NCBI GenBank assembly: GCA_003650445.1
Contig: QMQE01000065.1
Coordinates: forward strand, 1 to 11,615
Direction of reading: 5' to 3'
DNA: 11,615 bases
Source of the DNA: Acidobacteriota bacterium
Lineage (GTDB): Bacteria > Acidobacteriota > Holophagae > Thermotomaculales > Thermotomaculaceae
The position numbers and the translations under genes were made by a program. Positions 1 through 6,906 of this stretch are shown here, in pieces (the first letter of the stretch is position 1; the number at the start of each line of letters is the position of its first letter). Below the pieces are notes generated by a model. The model was not told where the DNA came from. It ran no database searches and was given only the letters and a program-made list of their open reading frames with translations.

Positions 1-3
1 AAA

Positions 4-30
4 GAAGGGGATTGGCCATTCCCCGCTTCT
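4..30 (-). terminator. Imperfect hairpin, likely terminator of the large leftward operon
   Basis: The arms AGAAG/CTTCT and GGGGA/TCCCC enclose the self-complementary TGGCCA, with one T-T mismatch and one bulged base. Read leftward, the stem is followed by a T-rich end (CTTCTTT) at the window edge. It lies beyond the last gene of the leftward operon. The first 17 bases of the window nearly match the last 17, and a related hairpin sits at 6489-6514, so this is also a member of a repeated family. The terminator role is inferred. Confidence 0.5.
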
Positions 31-59
31 GAACCTTAGTTCTATCTTTTCTGAACGTT

Positions 60-143
60 GTGCCTTTGTGTTAAATTCTCCTCTCCTCCGCTCCTCCCCC
101 TCAGCGTGCTCCGCGACCTCTGCGGTGAGTCTGGTGTCTGTCT
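60..143 (-). repeat. Diverged third copy of the dispersed intergenic repeat
   Basis: Positions 60-74 match 6766-6780 exactly over 15 bases (GTGCCTTTGTGTTAA). Positions 118-130 (CTCTGCGGTGAGT) match the second conserved block of the copies at 6742 and 7688. The spacing between blocks is similar (43 versus 40 bases), and the pyrimidine-rich middle is not conserved. Like the other copies it lies just past the 3' end of a leftward gene and has the same orientation relative to it. Confidence 0.6.
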
Positions 144-237
144 CTGCTGCTTCCATCTCCAAATTTCAAATATTCCAGGATAGATGCAGGGGAATAAGAA
201 CTGGATATATGTCTTTTTTTCTTATACTTATATCTTT

Positions 238-272
238 CTGTCACCTAACACTTAACATCTATCATCTAACAT
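238..272. repeat. Heptamer tandem array, consensus CTAACAT, five units
   Basis: The units read CTGTCAC, CTAACAC, TTAACAT, CTATCAT, CTAACAT with no gaps, so the period is exactly 7. The stop codon and last codons of the membrane-protein gene lie inside the array. A related array occurs at 6523-6543. Confidence 0.65.
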
Positions 273-948
273 CCGGCGCAACGCGCCGTAGCCGCAGCGC
301 TGCTGCGACGGCAACCACGACGGCGGCGAGGATGAGGTCGGGGACGAGGGGAGAAAGGGAGCCGTTTTTCAGGAGCGCAACAGCCTTCTGATAGAAGGGA
401 AATTCCAGATAGCTGATGGATGCCATCCTTGCAAGGGTCGGTGGAAAAAAGTCACGAAAGTCATTCAGATACATAACAAGCGGCCCGGCAAGCTGAATGC
501 ACGCCATCGCCACGGCAGCCCCGGTGCGTCTGTCGCGAAGTAACCAGGTGAAGAGTTGCAAGATTCCATCCAGTGTGAACAGGAAGATAATTGCAACCAG
601 CAACATGTGGAATGACGGCAGCTGCCGCAGTTTGACGGATAATGGCAGCAACACGATAATCAGTATTCCCGATTGAAAGGAAGCAAGGCGGACAAAGGGT
701 CGTTTTGTTACCCCGCCATAGAGAATCAGGGATATCCAGGTTGTAAGGGGTAGCAGGGCACCAAAAATACTGCCGTAAACGGCTGTAATCATGTCCCCGC
801 TTACCCGCACCGGCAGTGCCATTTTCCCCAGCCGGATTCCCGCCGGCGAGATGGACAAGGGCAGCAGAATCAGAAATACCACCACCATGGGTATAAATAC
901 CCACAGGCAGGGTTTACAGCCGGGCCAGAATTTCTTCAACAACTTCAT
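262..948 (-). CDS. Multi-pass membrane protein of unknown function
   Basis: I do not recognise the family. From the ATG at 948 the product is 228 residues with about six hydrophobic segments, near residues 15-33, 54-78, 93-106, 113-137, 143-161 and 201-219. Between the last two is a polar stretch rich in aromatic residues and prolines (DFRDFFPP). The N-terminus is basic (MKLLKKFW), which suggests a cytoplasmic N-end. The start at 948 was chosen because a GGAG lies ten bases upstream and it puts positive charge before the first membrane segment. It overlaps the end of cmk by 35 bases. An in-frame ATG at 984 would lengthen the overlap, and one at 888 would cut into the first segment. It is the last gene of the operon. 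Its final codons lie in a hairpin and a heptamer array, so its C-terminus (ending APDVR) is probably repeat-derived. It could be a transporter permease-like or assembly protein; function is open. Confidence 0.75.
   Translation of the reverse strand: MKLLKKFWPGCKPCLWVFIPMVVVFLILLPLSISPAGIRLGKMALPVRVSGDMITAVYGSIFGALLPLTTWISLILYGGVTKRPFVRLASFQSGILIIVLLPLSVKLRQLPSFHMLLVAIIFLFTLDGILQLFTWLLRDRRTGAAVAMACIQLAGPLVMYLNDFRDFFPPTLARMASISYLEFPFYQKAVALLKNGSLSPLVPDLILAAVVVAVAAALRLRRVAPDVR
274..288. repeat. GC-rich hairpin inside the 3' end of the membrane-protein gene
   Basis: CGGCGC and GCGCCG pair perfectly around an AAC loop. It directly abuts the heptamer array at 238-272 and belongs to the coding sequence. 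Similar CGC-NNN-GCG hairpins lie at 7586-7602 and 7830-7846. There is no T-tract, so it is not a classical terminator by itself. Confidence 0.6.
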
Positions 949-1564
949 CAATTGTTTTCTCCGTTGTGTCCACGAGGATTGCATCCTCGGCCTGTTTCAG
1001 GGGTGCCAGCGCCCGTTTTTGGTCCTGGCTGTCCCGTTCGTTTTGCTGTTTCAAAATTTCTTCGATAGTGATTGCAGTTCCGGGATCTTTTTCCTTCAGT
1101 TGCAGAAAGCGGCGCCGGGCCCGCTCTTTGGGGGATGCCACGATAAAGAATTTGTGGTCGGCATCGGGAAAAACGACAGTTCCGATATCCCGCCCTTCCA
1201 CCACAGATGGTCGGCTCAGGCCGATTTTTCGCTGCAACGCGGTCATCAACTTTCGTACAGCAGGCAGTTTGGAGTAGTCGGAGGCGTGGCGGGCGGCTTC
1301 CGGTGTCAGGATTCTGTCAGAGATGTCATTTCCATTCAAGACGATATGGCCGTCCGGATCAAAGTCCACATCTGCCTGCTTCAAAATGTTCCCTGTCACC
1401 GCGTTTTCATCGCAGGGGATGTTCCGATCCGCGAGAAAGAGCCCCACCGCCCGGTACATTGCCCCGGTGTTGAGGTAAAACCAGCCCAGTTTTTCCGCGA
1501 CGATTTTTGCGACTGTACTTTTGCCGGAGCCGGAAGGGCCATCCATTGCAATAACACGAACCAT
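914..1564 (-). CDS. cmk: Cytidylate kinase
   Basis: Cmk transfers phosphate from ATP to CMP or dCMP in the cytoplasm, a step in pyrimidine nucleotide supply. The 216 residues match the short bacterial form of the family. Visible motifs are the P-loop GPSGSGKST at residues 9-17, NTGAMYRA at 32-39 in the CMP-binding region, EGRDIG at 123-128, and a C-terminal region (ERDSQDQKRALAPL, from 176) typical of the family, followed by a lid segment rich in Arg. The ATG at 1564 follows the hisC stop TAA with no gap, and translation is probably coupled to hisC. A weak AGAGG lies upstream. The 3' end overlaps the start of the membrane-protein gene by 35 bases. hisC and cmk are also neighbours in several other bacterial lineages. 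Family assignment is secure. Confidence 0.96.
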   Translation of the reverse strand: MVRVIAMDGPSGSGKSTVAKIVAEKLGWFYLNTGAMYRAVGLFLADRNIPCDENAVTGNILKQADVDFDPDGHIVLNGNDISDRILTPEAARHASDYSKLPAVRKLMTALQRKIGLSRPSVVEGRDIGTVVFPDADHKFFIVASPKERARRRFLQLKEKDPGTAITIEEILKQQNERDSQDQKRALAPLKQAEDAILVDTTEKTIDEVVEEILARL

Positions 1565-2659
1565 TTACAATACCTCTTCCAGTACCCGGATAAATTTTTC
1601 GTTTTCAAAATGGTGGCCGAAGCTCATCCGAAACCAGGTAGGCATGCTGTAGCCATGCAGGGGCCGGACAATGACACCCCTGCGCTGCATTTCGGTGAAT
1701 ACCGGGACAACATCCCGTTCCACGTTCACCGCAATGAAGTTTCCCTCTTCCGCGAGGTAGGAAATCCCGATGCGGTCCAGTTCTCTCAGGACATAGGCCT
1801 TTTCTTTTTTCACATGCTCAACGGAGGCCTTAACGTGGTCATCACAGTCCATCGCCGCCGTGCAGGCCACCTGTGCAAGGAGATTGATATTGAAAGGGGA
1901 TCGCACTTTCCCCAGCATGAAGAGCAGGTCAGGATGGGCGAACCCATAGCCGACACGGAGCCCGGCCAGGCCGTAAATCTTGGAAAATGTCCTGAGAATA
2001 ATCACGTTCTTTCTGCCCTGTTCTAAAATGTATTTCATTGAGTTTGGATAGTCCTTGTTGTCCACGAACTCAAAGTAGGCCTCGTCAATGACGATGAGGA
2101 TATGGTCCGGCACCTGTTCCACGAAATGGTCCAGTTTGTCCGCTGTAATCATCGTCGTGGTGGGATTGGTGGGGTTGCTGATGTAAATGATTTTTGTCGT
2201 GTGGTCAATGGCCCTGAGGAAAGCATCCAGATCCAGATGAAATCCCGGAGCCGGAATCTCCACACCCCGGTGATTGGAAGCATAGGTCGCTACTTTGTAC
2301 ATGGCAAAGTCATATTGGGAGTACATGGCGGTTTCCCCCACGTCTAACAATGCCTTTGCCGCCATTTCAATAATTTCAGCCGCCCCGTTTCCGAAGAATA
2401 TCCAGTCCGGGCCAATGCCAAATTTTTCCCCCATTTTCTCCCGAAGGTAGTACGCGCCGCCATCGGGATAGATGTATACCCGGTCAATGGCCTCGTGGAG
2501 CGCGTCTTTCACTTTCTGAGGTGTGCCCATGGGATTTTCGTTGGATGCCAATTTCGCGATTTCTTTCGGATCCAGCCCGTATTCCCTCGCCACACTTTCA
2601 ATGGGTTTTCCCGGAATGTAAGGGGAAAGGGAGTTTATCAACTTCGGTTGCCGTATCAT
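1565..2659 (-). CDS. hisC: Histidinol-phosphate aminotransferase (class I/II PLP aminotransferase)
   Basis: HisC moves an amino group from glutamate to imidazole-acetol phosphate in histidine synthesis. Related enzymes also act on aromatic amino acids. The 364 residues fit the family. Seen in the sequence: SNENP at 39-43; the Tyr-rich YIYPDGG at 62-68; SNPTNPT at 161-167; the PLP-contacting IDEAYFEF at 191-198; the PLP lysine K227 in TFSKIYGLAGLRVGY; and FRMSFG at 343-348, with the arginine that binds the substrate carboxylate. The ATG at 2659 has a very strong Shine-Dalgarno sequence (AAGGAGG, four bases upstream). It starts 12 bases after the rluB-type gene and runs directly into cmk. No other his genes are in the window, so the real substrate (histidinol phosphate, phenylpyruvate or prephenate) cannot be fixed from context. 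Confidence 0.92.
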   Translation of the reverse strand: MIRQPKLINSLSPYIPGKPIESVAREYGLDPKEIAKLASNENPMGTPQKVKDALHEAIDRVYIYPDGGAYYLREKMGEKFGIGPDWIFFGNGAAEIIEMAAKALLDVGETAMYSQYDFAMYKVATYASNHRGVEIPAPGFHLDLDAFLRAIDHTTKIIYISNPTNPTTTMITADKLDHFVEQVPDHILIVIDEAYFEFVDNKDYPNSMKYILEQGRKNVIILRTFSKIYGLAGLRVGYGFAHPDLLFMLGKVRSPFNINLLAQVACTAAMDCDDHVKASVEHVKKEKAYVLRELDRIGISYLAEEGNFIAVNVERDVVPVFTEMQRRGVIVRPLHGYSMPTWFRMSFGHHFENEKFIRVLEEVL

Positions 2660-2663
2660 CGTG

Positions 2664-2670
2664 CCTCCTT
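2664..2670 (-). promoter_or_regulatory. Strong Shine-Dalgarno of hisC
   Basis: AAGGAGG on the minus strand, four bases before the ATG at 2659. It is stronger than the ribosome sites of its operon neighbours and fixes the hisC start. Confidence 0.8.
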
Positions 2671-2671
2671 A

Positions 2672-3454
2672 TCAGCGATTCTGTTTTCCACCGGGCTTTT
2701 TTTTCTGCCCCACCACTTCGCTTTTTGCGGGGGGTGTCAGCAGTGCTTCCACTTCCCCGGCGGATAACCGTCGATATCGGCCGGGGCCAAGGCCCTCGGC
2801 GTTGAGATTTCCGATTCGCACACGCTTCAGTTTTACAACCGGATGTCCGACTTTTTTAAACATCCGTCGAAGCTGGTTCTTTTTCCCTTCTATTAGTTCT
2901 ACTTCCAGCCAGCTATTGAGGCTGTGCCCCACCATTCGCACCTTCGCCTTCCTTGTTTTCACGCCATCCAGCATGATGCCGTTTTCCAGCCGGGAAATGG
3001 TTCGTTCATCCGGTACACCCCGGACACGGATGAGGTAGGTTTTGTCCACATGGCTCGCCGGGCTCATCATATGATTGGCAAATTCTCCATCGTTGGTGAT
3101 CAGGAGCAGCCCCTCTGAATTGATGTCCAGGCGGCCCACCGGAAACAACCCCCGTTTCTCTTCCGAACCAAGAAGGTCCATAACCGTGGGACGGTTTTTT
3201 TCATCGCTTTTTGTTGTCACAACTCCGAGGGGCTTATAGAGGAGGATATAGACTTTCTTTTTCAACGGATGAATCACTTCTCCATCCACTTTGACCACAT
3301 CCCGGCTGATGTCCGCCCGGGTACCAGGCTCCGTTACCCGATTTCCATTCACCGTAACCCGGCCTTCTTCAATCAGGATTTCCGCTTTTCGCCTGGAACA
3401 GATACCTGCCCGGGCGATAATTTTCTGTATCCGTTCTCCGGAATTTTCACTCAT
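2672..3454 (-). CDS. rluB: RluB/RsuA-family rRNA pseudouridine synthase
   Basis: This enzyme isomerises a uridine in ribosomal RNA; in the RluB branch the site is in the peptidyl-transferase region of 23S rRNA. The 260 residues contain an N-terminal S4 RNA-binding domain (about 7-55, with the AGICSRRKAE motif) and a catalytic domain with the family signature GRLDINSEGLLL at 107-118, in which D110 is the expected catalytic Asp. LYKPLGVVTT (72-81) and KKNQLRRMFKKVGHPVVKLKR complete the fold. The tail is very basic (KKKPGGKQNR) and probably contacts RNA. The ATG at 3454 overlaps the scpB stop as ATGA. RluB-type genes next to scpAB are common in bacteria, which favours RluB over RsuA or RluE, but the exact target uridine cannot be told from sequence alone. 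Confidence 0.92.
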   Translation of the reverse strand: MSENSGERIQKIIARAGICSRRKAEILIEEGRVTVNGNRVTEPGTRADISRDVVKVDGEVIHPLKKKVYILLYKPLGVVTTKSDEKNRPTVMDLLGSEEKRGLFPVGRLDINSEGLLLITNDGEFANHMMSPASHVDKTYLIRVRGVPDERTISRLENGIMLDGVKTRKAKVRMVGHSLNSWLEVELIEGKKNQLRRMFKKVGHPVVKLKRVRIGNLNAEGLGPGRYRRLSAGEVEALLTPPAKSEVVGQKKKPGGKQNR

Positions 3455-3972
3455 GATTCATTTACTCCTATTTCCTCCAGTGACGGCAGATCCCCAAGGG
3501 AGTTCAACCCGAAAAGTTCCAGAAATTTCGGGGTTGTCCGGTACAGCATCGGCCGCCCGATGACATCCTTCCGTCCGGCAATTCGTATCAGCTCCAGTTC
3601 CTGGAGCTTGCGCAGGATGTTGGACACCGACTGAACCCCGCGCATGGCTGAAATCTCCTGAGATGTAAGCGGCTGTCGGTACGCCACAATGGCAAGGGTC
3701 TCAAACGCCGCCTGGGAGAGGGACAGCGAACGGTCGGTGTCTTTCATTTTCAGCACCATTGGATAAAAGCGCCGGGCGGTGAGAAACTGGTAACCGCCAG
3801 CCAGTTCAAAGAGATTCATCCCCCGAGGCTTATAATCAGCTGAAAGTTCGTCAACGGCATTCTGAACAAGCTCACTGTCAACTTCCAGAATCCTTGCAAT
3901 TTTTTCCACAGACAACGGGGCATCTGCAGCAAAAATAAGGGCTTCAATTGTGGCTTTAAAATCCTTGTCCAT
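3451..3972 (-). CDS. scpB: Segregation and condensation protein ScpB
   Basis: ScpB dimers bind the kleisin ScpA and, with SMC, form the condensin that compacts and segregates the chromosome. The 173 residues form the expected two winged-helix domains: residues about 1-80 (starting DFKATIEALIFAADAPLS) and about 85-155. The second holds the family hallmark ETLAIVAYRQPLT at 91-103 and RGVQS at 111-115, followed by GRPMLYRTTPKFLELFGL. The ATG at 3972 follows the scpA stop TAG immediately, with no spacer, so its translation probably depends on scpA. Its stop overlaps the next gene's start by four bases. The order scpA-scpB-rluB is a widely conserved cluster. Identification is secure. Confidence 0.95.
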   Translation of the reverse strand: MDKDFKATIEALIFAADAPLSVEKIARILEVDSELVQNAVDELSADYKPRGMNLFELAGGYQFLTARRFYPMVLKMKDTDRSLSLSQAAFETLAIVAYRQPLTSQEISAMRGVQSVSNILRKLQELELIRIAGRKDVIGRPMLYRTTPKFLELFGLNSLGDLPSLEEIGVNES

Positions 3973-4731
3973 CTATTCAAACCTCGCAATCAGCTGTGCC
4001 TGCTTCTCTTCGTTGAAAATACCGCGGCGCTGAAGCACAATCTCGGAGAACGTGTCGGTCTGGGTCACTCTCAACGACCCCTCCCGTACCAGTTCCAGCA
4101 CGGAAACAAACGCATAGACCACGAATCCCCGTTCCCGCTGATGAACCAGAGAAGAAAATCGCGCCTTGCGCTTTTCCCGGAACACCTGAAACAGGAGGGC
4201 AAGCACGTCCTTCATGGTGTATGGCTTGGGTTTAATTAAAATCGGGCGCAATGCCTTCAGGCGTTCCACAACTTTTGCATAGTGTTCCACCAGCAGAAAA
4301 ACGCCGTTATCCCCGACTTTGAATTCCCGTTCTTCCCGCTTGATTTTTTCTTTGAAAGACCGGGGGAAACTCCGGGCCATCTCCCGATGCCGTTCCCGCA
4401 GCTTTGCCGCCTTCGCAACAATTTTTTCATATTCTTCCAGCTGAAAAATCAGCTCTTCCCGCATTTCTTCGAATGATTCTTTTTCTCGTGGAATCAGTGA
4501 TTTTGCCTTCATCAGCATCAAAGTAGAAGCCATGACAAAATAATCACCTGCAATGTCGAGGTTCAATTCCTCCATCCGTTTCAGGTAAGCAGCATACTGC
4601 TCCGTGATGGGTGCAATGGCAATATCGGAAATCGCCATCTTCTGTTTCCGTACAAGGTGCAATAGCAGGTCCAGTGGCCCGTTGAATCCCTCCAGTTGTA
4701 GTTCCAGGTCAAATGCCGGAGTAAAATCCAT
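3973..4731 (-). CDS. scpA: Segregation and condensation protein ScpA (kleisin)
   Basis: ScpA bridges the two heads of the SMC dimer and binds ScpB. From the ATG at 4731 it has 252 residues. The N-terminal kleisin helices are seen in LEGFNGPLDLLLHLV (13-27) and in AGDYFVMASTLMLMKAKSLIP (61-81, the SMC-neck-binding region). A charged, probably coiled segment spans 84-137, and a C-terminal winged helix lies near 200-245. A GTG six bases further upstream (4737) is possible, but the ATG at 4731 overlaps the trpS stop as TGATG and has AGGGG five bases upstream, so it is preferred. Kleisin function is known for the family; the local sequence shows no missing region. Confidence 0.94.
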   Translation of the reverse strand: MDFTPAFDLELQLEGFNGPLDLLLHLVRKQKMAISDIAIAPITEQYAAYLKRMEELNLDIAGDYFVMASTLMLMKAKSLIPREKESFEEMREELIFQLEEYEKIVAKAAKLRERHREMARSFPRSFKEKIKREEREFKVGDNGVFLLVEHYAKVVERLKALRPILIKPKPYTMKDVLALLFQVFREKRKARFSSLVHQRERGFVVYAFVSVLELVREGSLRVTQTDTFSEIVLQRRGIFNEEKQAQLIARFE

Positions 4732-5732
4732 CAACACCCCTTGAGGTTCATTGCGCTGCGGACTTCGTCCATGGTGGCGGCAGCCACTTCCCGTGCCTTT
4801 CCCGCCCCGGCTTTCAATACGTCTTTCAGGTAGTCGCCGTCCGCTTTCAATTTCCTCACCCGTTCGCCCACCGGCAGCACTTCCTCCAGCATGCGACGGA
4901 TGAGTACTTTTTTACAGTCGAAACAGCCAATCCCCGCCGACCGGCAACCGCTTGCGCAATCCGCCTGTTCGGCAGGTGTGGAAAAGATTTTATGAAGGGC
5001 GAATACCGGGCAGTCCTCCGGTTCACCGGGGTCTGTCCGCCTCACCCGCCGGGTATCTGTCACCATCGTGGAAATCTTTTTTGTAATCTCTTCTTCAGTA
5101 TCTTCAAGATAGATAGAATTGCCGTAACTCTTGCTCATTTTCCTGCCGTCCAGCCCCGGCACCCGTTTTGCCACAGTCAGCTTTGCCTGAGGCTCCGGAA
5201 AAATCGTGGTTCCGGTAAGGTGATGAAAGCGCCGGACAATCTCCCTCGCCAATTCCAGGTGATACAGCTGGTCTTCGCCAACCGGTACAAGGTTGGCTTT
5301 GTAGATGATGATGTCCGCCGTCTGCAGCACCGGATAGCCGAGAAAGCCGTAGTTGGATAGGTCCTTTTCCTTCATCTGGGCCTTCTTTTCCTTGTAGGTG
5401 GGTACCCGCTCCAGCCAGCCCAGAGGCGTCATCATGGAAAGAAGCAGGTGCAGTTCCGCGTGTTCTTTCACCTCGGACTGGACAAAAATCACGCTTTTTT
5501 CCGGGTCCACGCCGGAAGCCAGGTATCCTGCCGCCACTTCAGTGACGTATTCCTGCAGATGGGATGGGTCGCTGTACATGGATGTCAGCGCGTGCCAGTC
5601 CACGATGCAGTAGAAGCAGTCGTTTTCTTCCTGCAATGCCACGTAATTCCGCAATGCTCCCACCAGATGCCCGATGTGCAGCCGTCCGGTGGGTTGGGTT
5701 CCGCTCAAAACTCGTTTTCTCTGATTTGTCAT
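4731..5732 (-). CDS. trpS: Tryptophanyl-tRNA synthetase, probably carrying a [4Fe-4S] cluster
   Basis: TrpRS charges tRNA-Trp with tryptophan. The 333 residues show a class I Rossmann fold, with the HIGH-type signature TGRLHIGH (15-22) and KMSKS at 198-202. Between the catalytic core and the C-terminal helices is an insert with cysteines C241, C263, C270 and C273 in the pattern C-x21-C-x6-C-x2-C, plus an extra C259. The TrpRS of Thermotoga maritima binds a [4Fe-4S] cluster through C-x22-C-x6-C-x2-C at the equivalent place near the anticodon-binding surface, so a cluster is likely here, with one residue fewer in the first loop. The ATG at 5732 has GGGAG six bases upstream and starts one base after the M50 protease gene. 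The stop overlaps the scpA start by one base. Role is secure; cluster is inferred. Confidence 0.96.
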   Translation of the reverse strand: MTNQRKRVLSGTQPTGRLHIGHLVGALRNYVALQEENDCFYCIVDWHALTSMYSDPSHLQEYVTEVAAGYLASGVDPEKSVIFVQSEVKEHAELHLLLSMMTPLGWLERVPTYKEKKAQMKEKDLSNYGFLGYPVLQTADIIIYKANLVPVGEDQLYHLELAREIVRRFHHLTGTTIFPEPQAKLTVAKRVPGLDGRKMSKSYGNSIYLEDTEEEITKKISTMVTDTRRVRRTDPGEPEDCPVFALHKIFSTPAEQADCASGCRSAGIGCFDCKKVLIRRMLEEVLPVGERVRKLKADGDYLKDVLKAGAGKAREVAAATMDEVRSAMNLKGC

Positions 5733-5733
5733 G

Positions 5734-6369
5734 CTATGCTCCCAGAATTCCCAATATCATGTGATACAACGGGGTAAAAATAATATCCAGCACATTTGTA
5801 TAGATCAACACCAGCAGGATGATGAAGCCGTAGGGGCCAACCACCCGCATGTAATTCAGGTATGCCTTTTCTGAAATAAATCCCGATAAGACACCGGAAC
5901 CGTCCAGTGGCGGGATGGGAATCAGGTTGAACACCGCCAGCACGAAGTTGATCACAACCAGGTAAAACAACAGGTACACGATGGGTTCCAGTACCGAGCC
6001 CTTATAGATAAACAGCACCGAAATTTTATACAGCACGATGGCAATGATGCCCATAATTATATTGCTCAGGGGCCCGGCGAAGGAAACCAGAAACATCCCG
6101 AACTTCCGGTCCTTGAAATTGAGCGGGTTCACCGGCACGGGTTTTGCCCAGCCGAAAAAGATAAATCCCGTGAAAATCTGCAAAAGGGGCAAGACCACTG
6201 TCCCAATGATATCCATGTGCACAATGGGGTTCAGAGAAATCCTTCCCAGCCGTTTCGCAGTGTCATCCCCCATCCAGTGTGCGGACAGCGCATGGGCAGA
6301 CTCATGAACCACCAACGAAAACAACAGTGCCACGTACTGCATCAACCCAACTTGTATAGGAACTCGCAA
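5734..6369 (-). CDS. Site-2 protease family (M50) membrane metalloprotease
   Basis: This is a small intramembrane zinc protease of the short S2P class with no PDZ domain. The 211 residues are mostly membrane segments. The zinc-binding HESAH is at 22-26 in the first segment. The third ligand is expected to be D156 in NLIPIPPLDG (148-157), the standard motif of the family. The LNPIVHMDIIGT block (46-57) and FGWAKPVPVNPLNF (72-85) are typical of the M50 short form. The start is a TTG at 6369, chosen because a perfect AGGAGG lies five bases upstream; the next ATG, at 6342, has no such site. It is the first gene of the eight-gene operon and ends one base before trpS. M50 genes upstream of trpS-scpAB are seen in other bacteria; the substrate is unknown. 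Confidence 0.9.
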   Translation of the reverse strand: MRVPIQVGLMQYVALLFSLVVHESAHALSAHWMGDDTAKRLGRISLNPIVHMDIIGTVVLPLLQIFTGFIFFGWAKPVPVNPLNFKDRKFGMFLVSFAGPLSNIIMGIIAIVLYKISVLFIYKGSVLEPIVYLLFYLVVINFVLAVFNLIPIPPLDGSGVLSGFISEKAYLNYMRVVGPYGFIILLVLIYTNVLDIIFTPLYHMILGILGA

Positions 6370-6374
6370 ATCAT

Positions 6375-6380
6375 CCTCCT
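6375..6380 (-). promoter_or_regulatory. Shine-Dalgarno that supports a TTG start
   Basis: AGGAGG on the minus strand, five bases before TTG at 6369. This decides the start of the M50 protease gene in favour of TTG over the in-frame ATG nine codons later. Confidence 0.7.
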
Positions 6381-6397
6381 GATCTCAAACTCAGTTC

Positions 6398-6425
6398 ATT
6401 GTACCAGAATGCAGTACCTGCGCAA
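6398..6425 (-). promoter_or_regulatory. Candidate promoter of the eight-gene leftward operon
   Basis: On the minus strand, TTGCGC (6420-6425) and TACAAT (6398-6403) are 16 bases apart, and a TGG precedes the -10, giving an extended -10 element. The -10 matches the sigma70 consensus at five of six positions, the -35 at four. The predicted transcript would start near 6391, about 22 bases before the TTG start codon, leaving room for the Shine-Dalgarno sequence. Confidence 0.5.
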
Positions 6426-6488
6426 GCACCGCAGACGGGAAGTGTTCTGTGTTCAATGTACAGTGTCTGACCGAAACAGGCAGTGAAA

Positions 6489-6514
6489 AGAAGGGAATGG
6501 CTTGATTCCCTTCC
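6489..6514 (-). terminator. Hairpin between the toxin-antitoxin unit and the large operon
   Basis: GAAGGGAAT (6490-6498) and ATTCCCTTC (6505-6513) form a perfect 9-bp stem with a six-base loop. Read leftward the stem is followed by TTTT, which fits a Rho-independent terminator for transcription coming from the toxin-antitoxin side; read rightward it is followed by CTTATTT, so it may act in both directions. The same arm sequence occurs at both ends of the window. Confidence 0.55.
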
Positions 6515-6522
6515 TTATTTAT

Positions 6523-6543
6523 CTATCATCTAATATTTTACAT
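6523..6543. repeat. Short heptamer array related to 238-272
   Basis: The units are CTATCAT, CTAATAT and TTTACAT. The first unit and its flank (ATCTATCATCTAA) match the array at 238-272. As there, a CG-rich segment follows immediately (TCGACGTGTTGCACC compared with CCGGCGCAACGCGCC), now too degraded to pair well. Confidence 0.45.
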
Positions 6544-6741
6544 TCGACGTGTTGCACCAGCAAAATGTGCAAAAGATTTTATACCATATCCTTTTGGGAG
6601 AAAGGTCACCAACGTAAAGAACAGGTACAACTAACCAGTCACTCTCAATCTGACAGATAAGCGAAAACCTTTTAGAAAGGATGGGGCCAGATCACAAACT
6701 TAACACTTTCCCATTCTTTTCTTTTCCCAACCCTTATCCAT

Positions 6742-6877
6742 TCCCTATCTGACCTTTGTGCCCTGGTGCCTTTGTGTTAAGTTCCCTTCCTTTTTCTTTC
6801 TACCCTGCCGTCCCTGCGTTCTCTGCGATGAGTGTCCCTCTTTCCCTCCGGGCTCAACCTCAATCTTGCCTTTCACT
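6742..6877 (-). repeat. 136-bp direct repeat, left copy
   Basis: It aligns without gaps to 7688-7823 (constant offset 946) with about six mismatches. In leftward orientation it contains CACAAAGG-type octamers (CACAAAGG, CACCAGGG, CACAAAGG), a purine-rich centre and CGCAGRG-type units. It lies 29 bases beyond the 3' end of the toxin gene. Confidence 0.9.
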
Positions 6878-6906
6878 TAAACTTGACCTCTGTGTCACAT
6901 CCTGCT

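Larger units (their letters stand above)
6426..6741. other. Gene-free gap left of the 136-bp repeat
   Basis: No credible gene is seen. The stretch holds a 9-bp hairpin (6489-6514), a short heptamer array (6523-6543) and a weak CCTTT-TAG-AAAGG stem at 6668-6680 followed leftward by TTTT. I see nothing else interpretable between 6550 and 6660. Confidence 0.5.

Noticed and set aside
238..272. Could the short tandem arrays be a CRISPR array?
   Set aside because: The units are 6-7 bases without spacers, and no cas genes are present.
68..391. 107-residue open frame on the plus strand
   Set aside because: It is composed of the repeat and the antisense of the membrane-protein gene; the Ser/Ala/Arg-rich product is typical of a chance frame.
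461..904. 147-residue open frame on the minus strand
   Set aside because: It is an out-of-frame shadow of the membrane-protein gene, which has a better hydrophobic profile and ribosome site.
791..2026. 411-residue open frame on the plus strand
   Set aside because: It lies antisense to cmk, hisC and the membrane-protein gene, all of which show clear motifs in the other strand. Its product is low-complexity and rich in His, Phe and Cys, with no recognisable domain, and no ribosome site precedes it.
6668..6680. CCTTT-TAG-AAAGG stem followed by TTTT as a terminator
   Set aside because: The stem is only five pairs with little GC; it is too weak to call.
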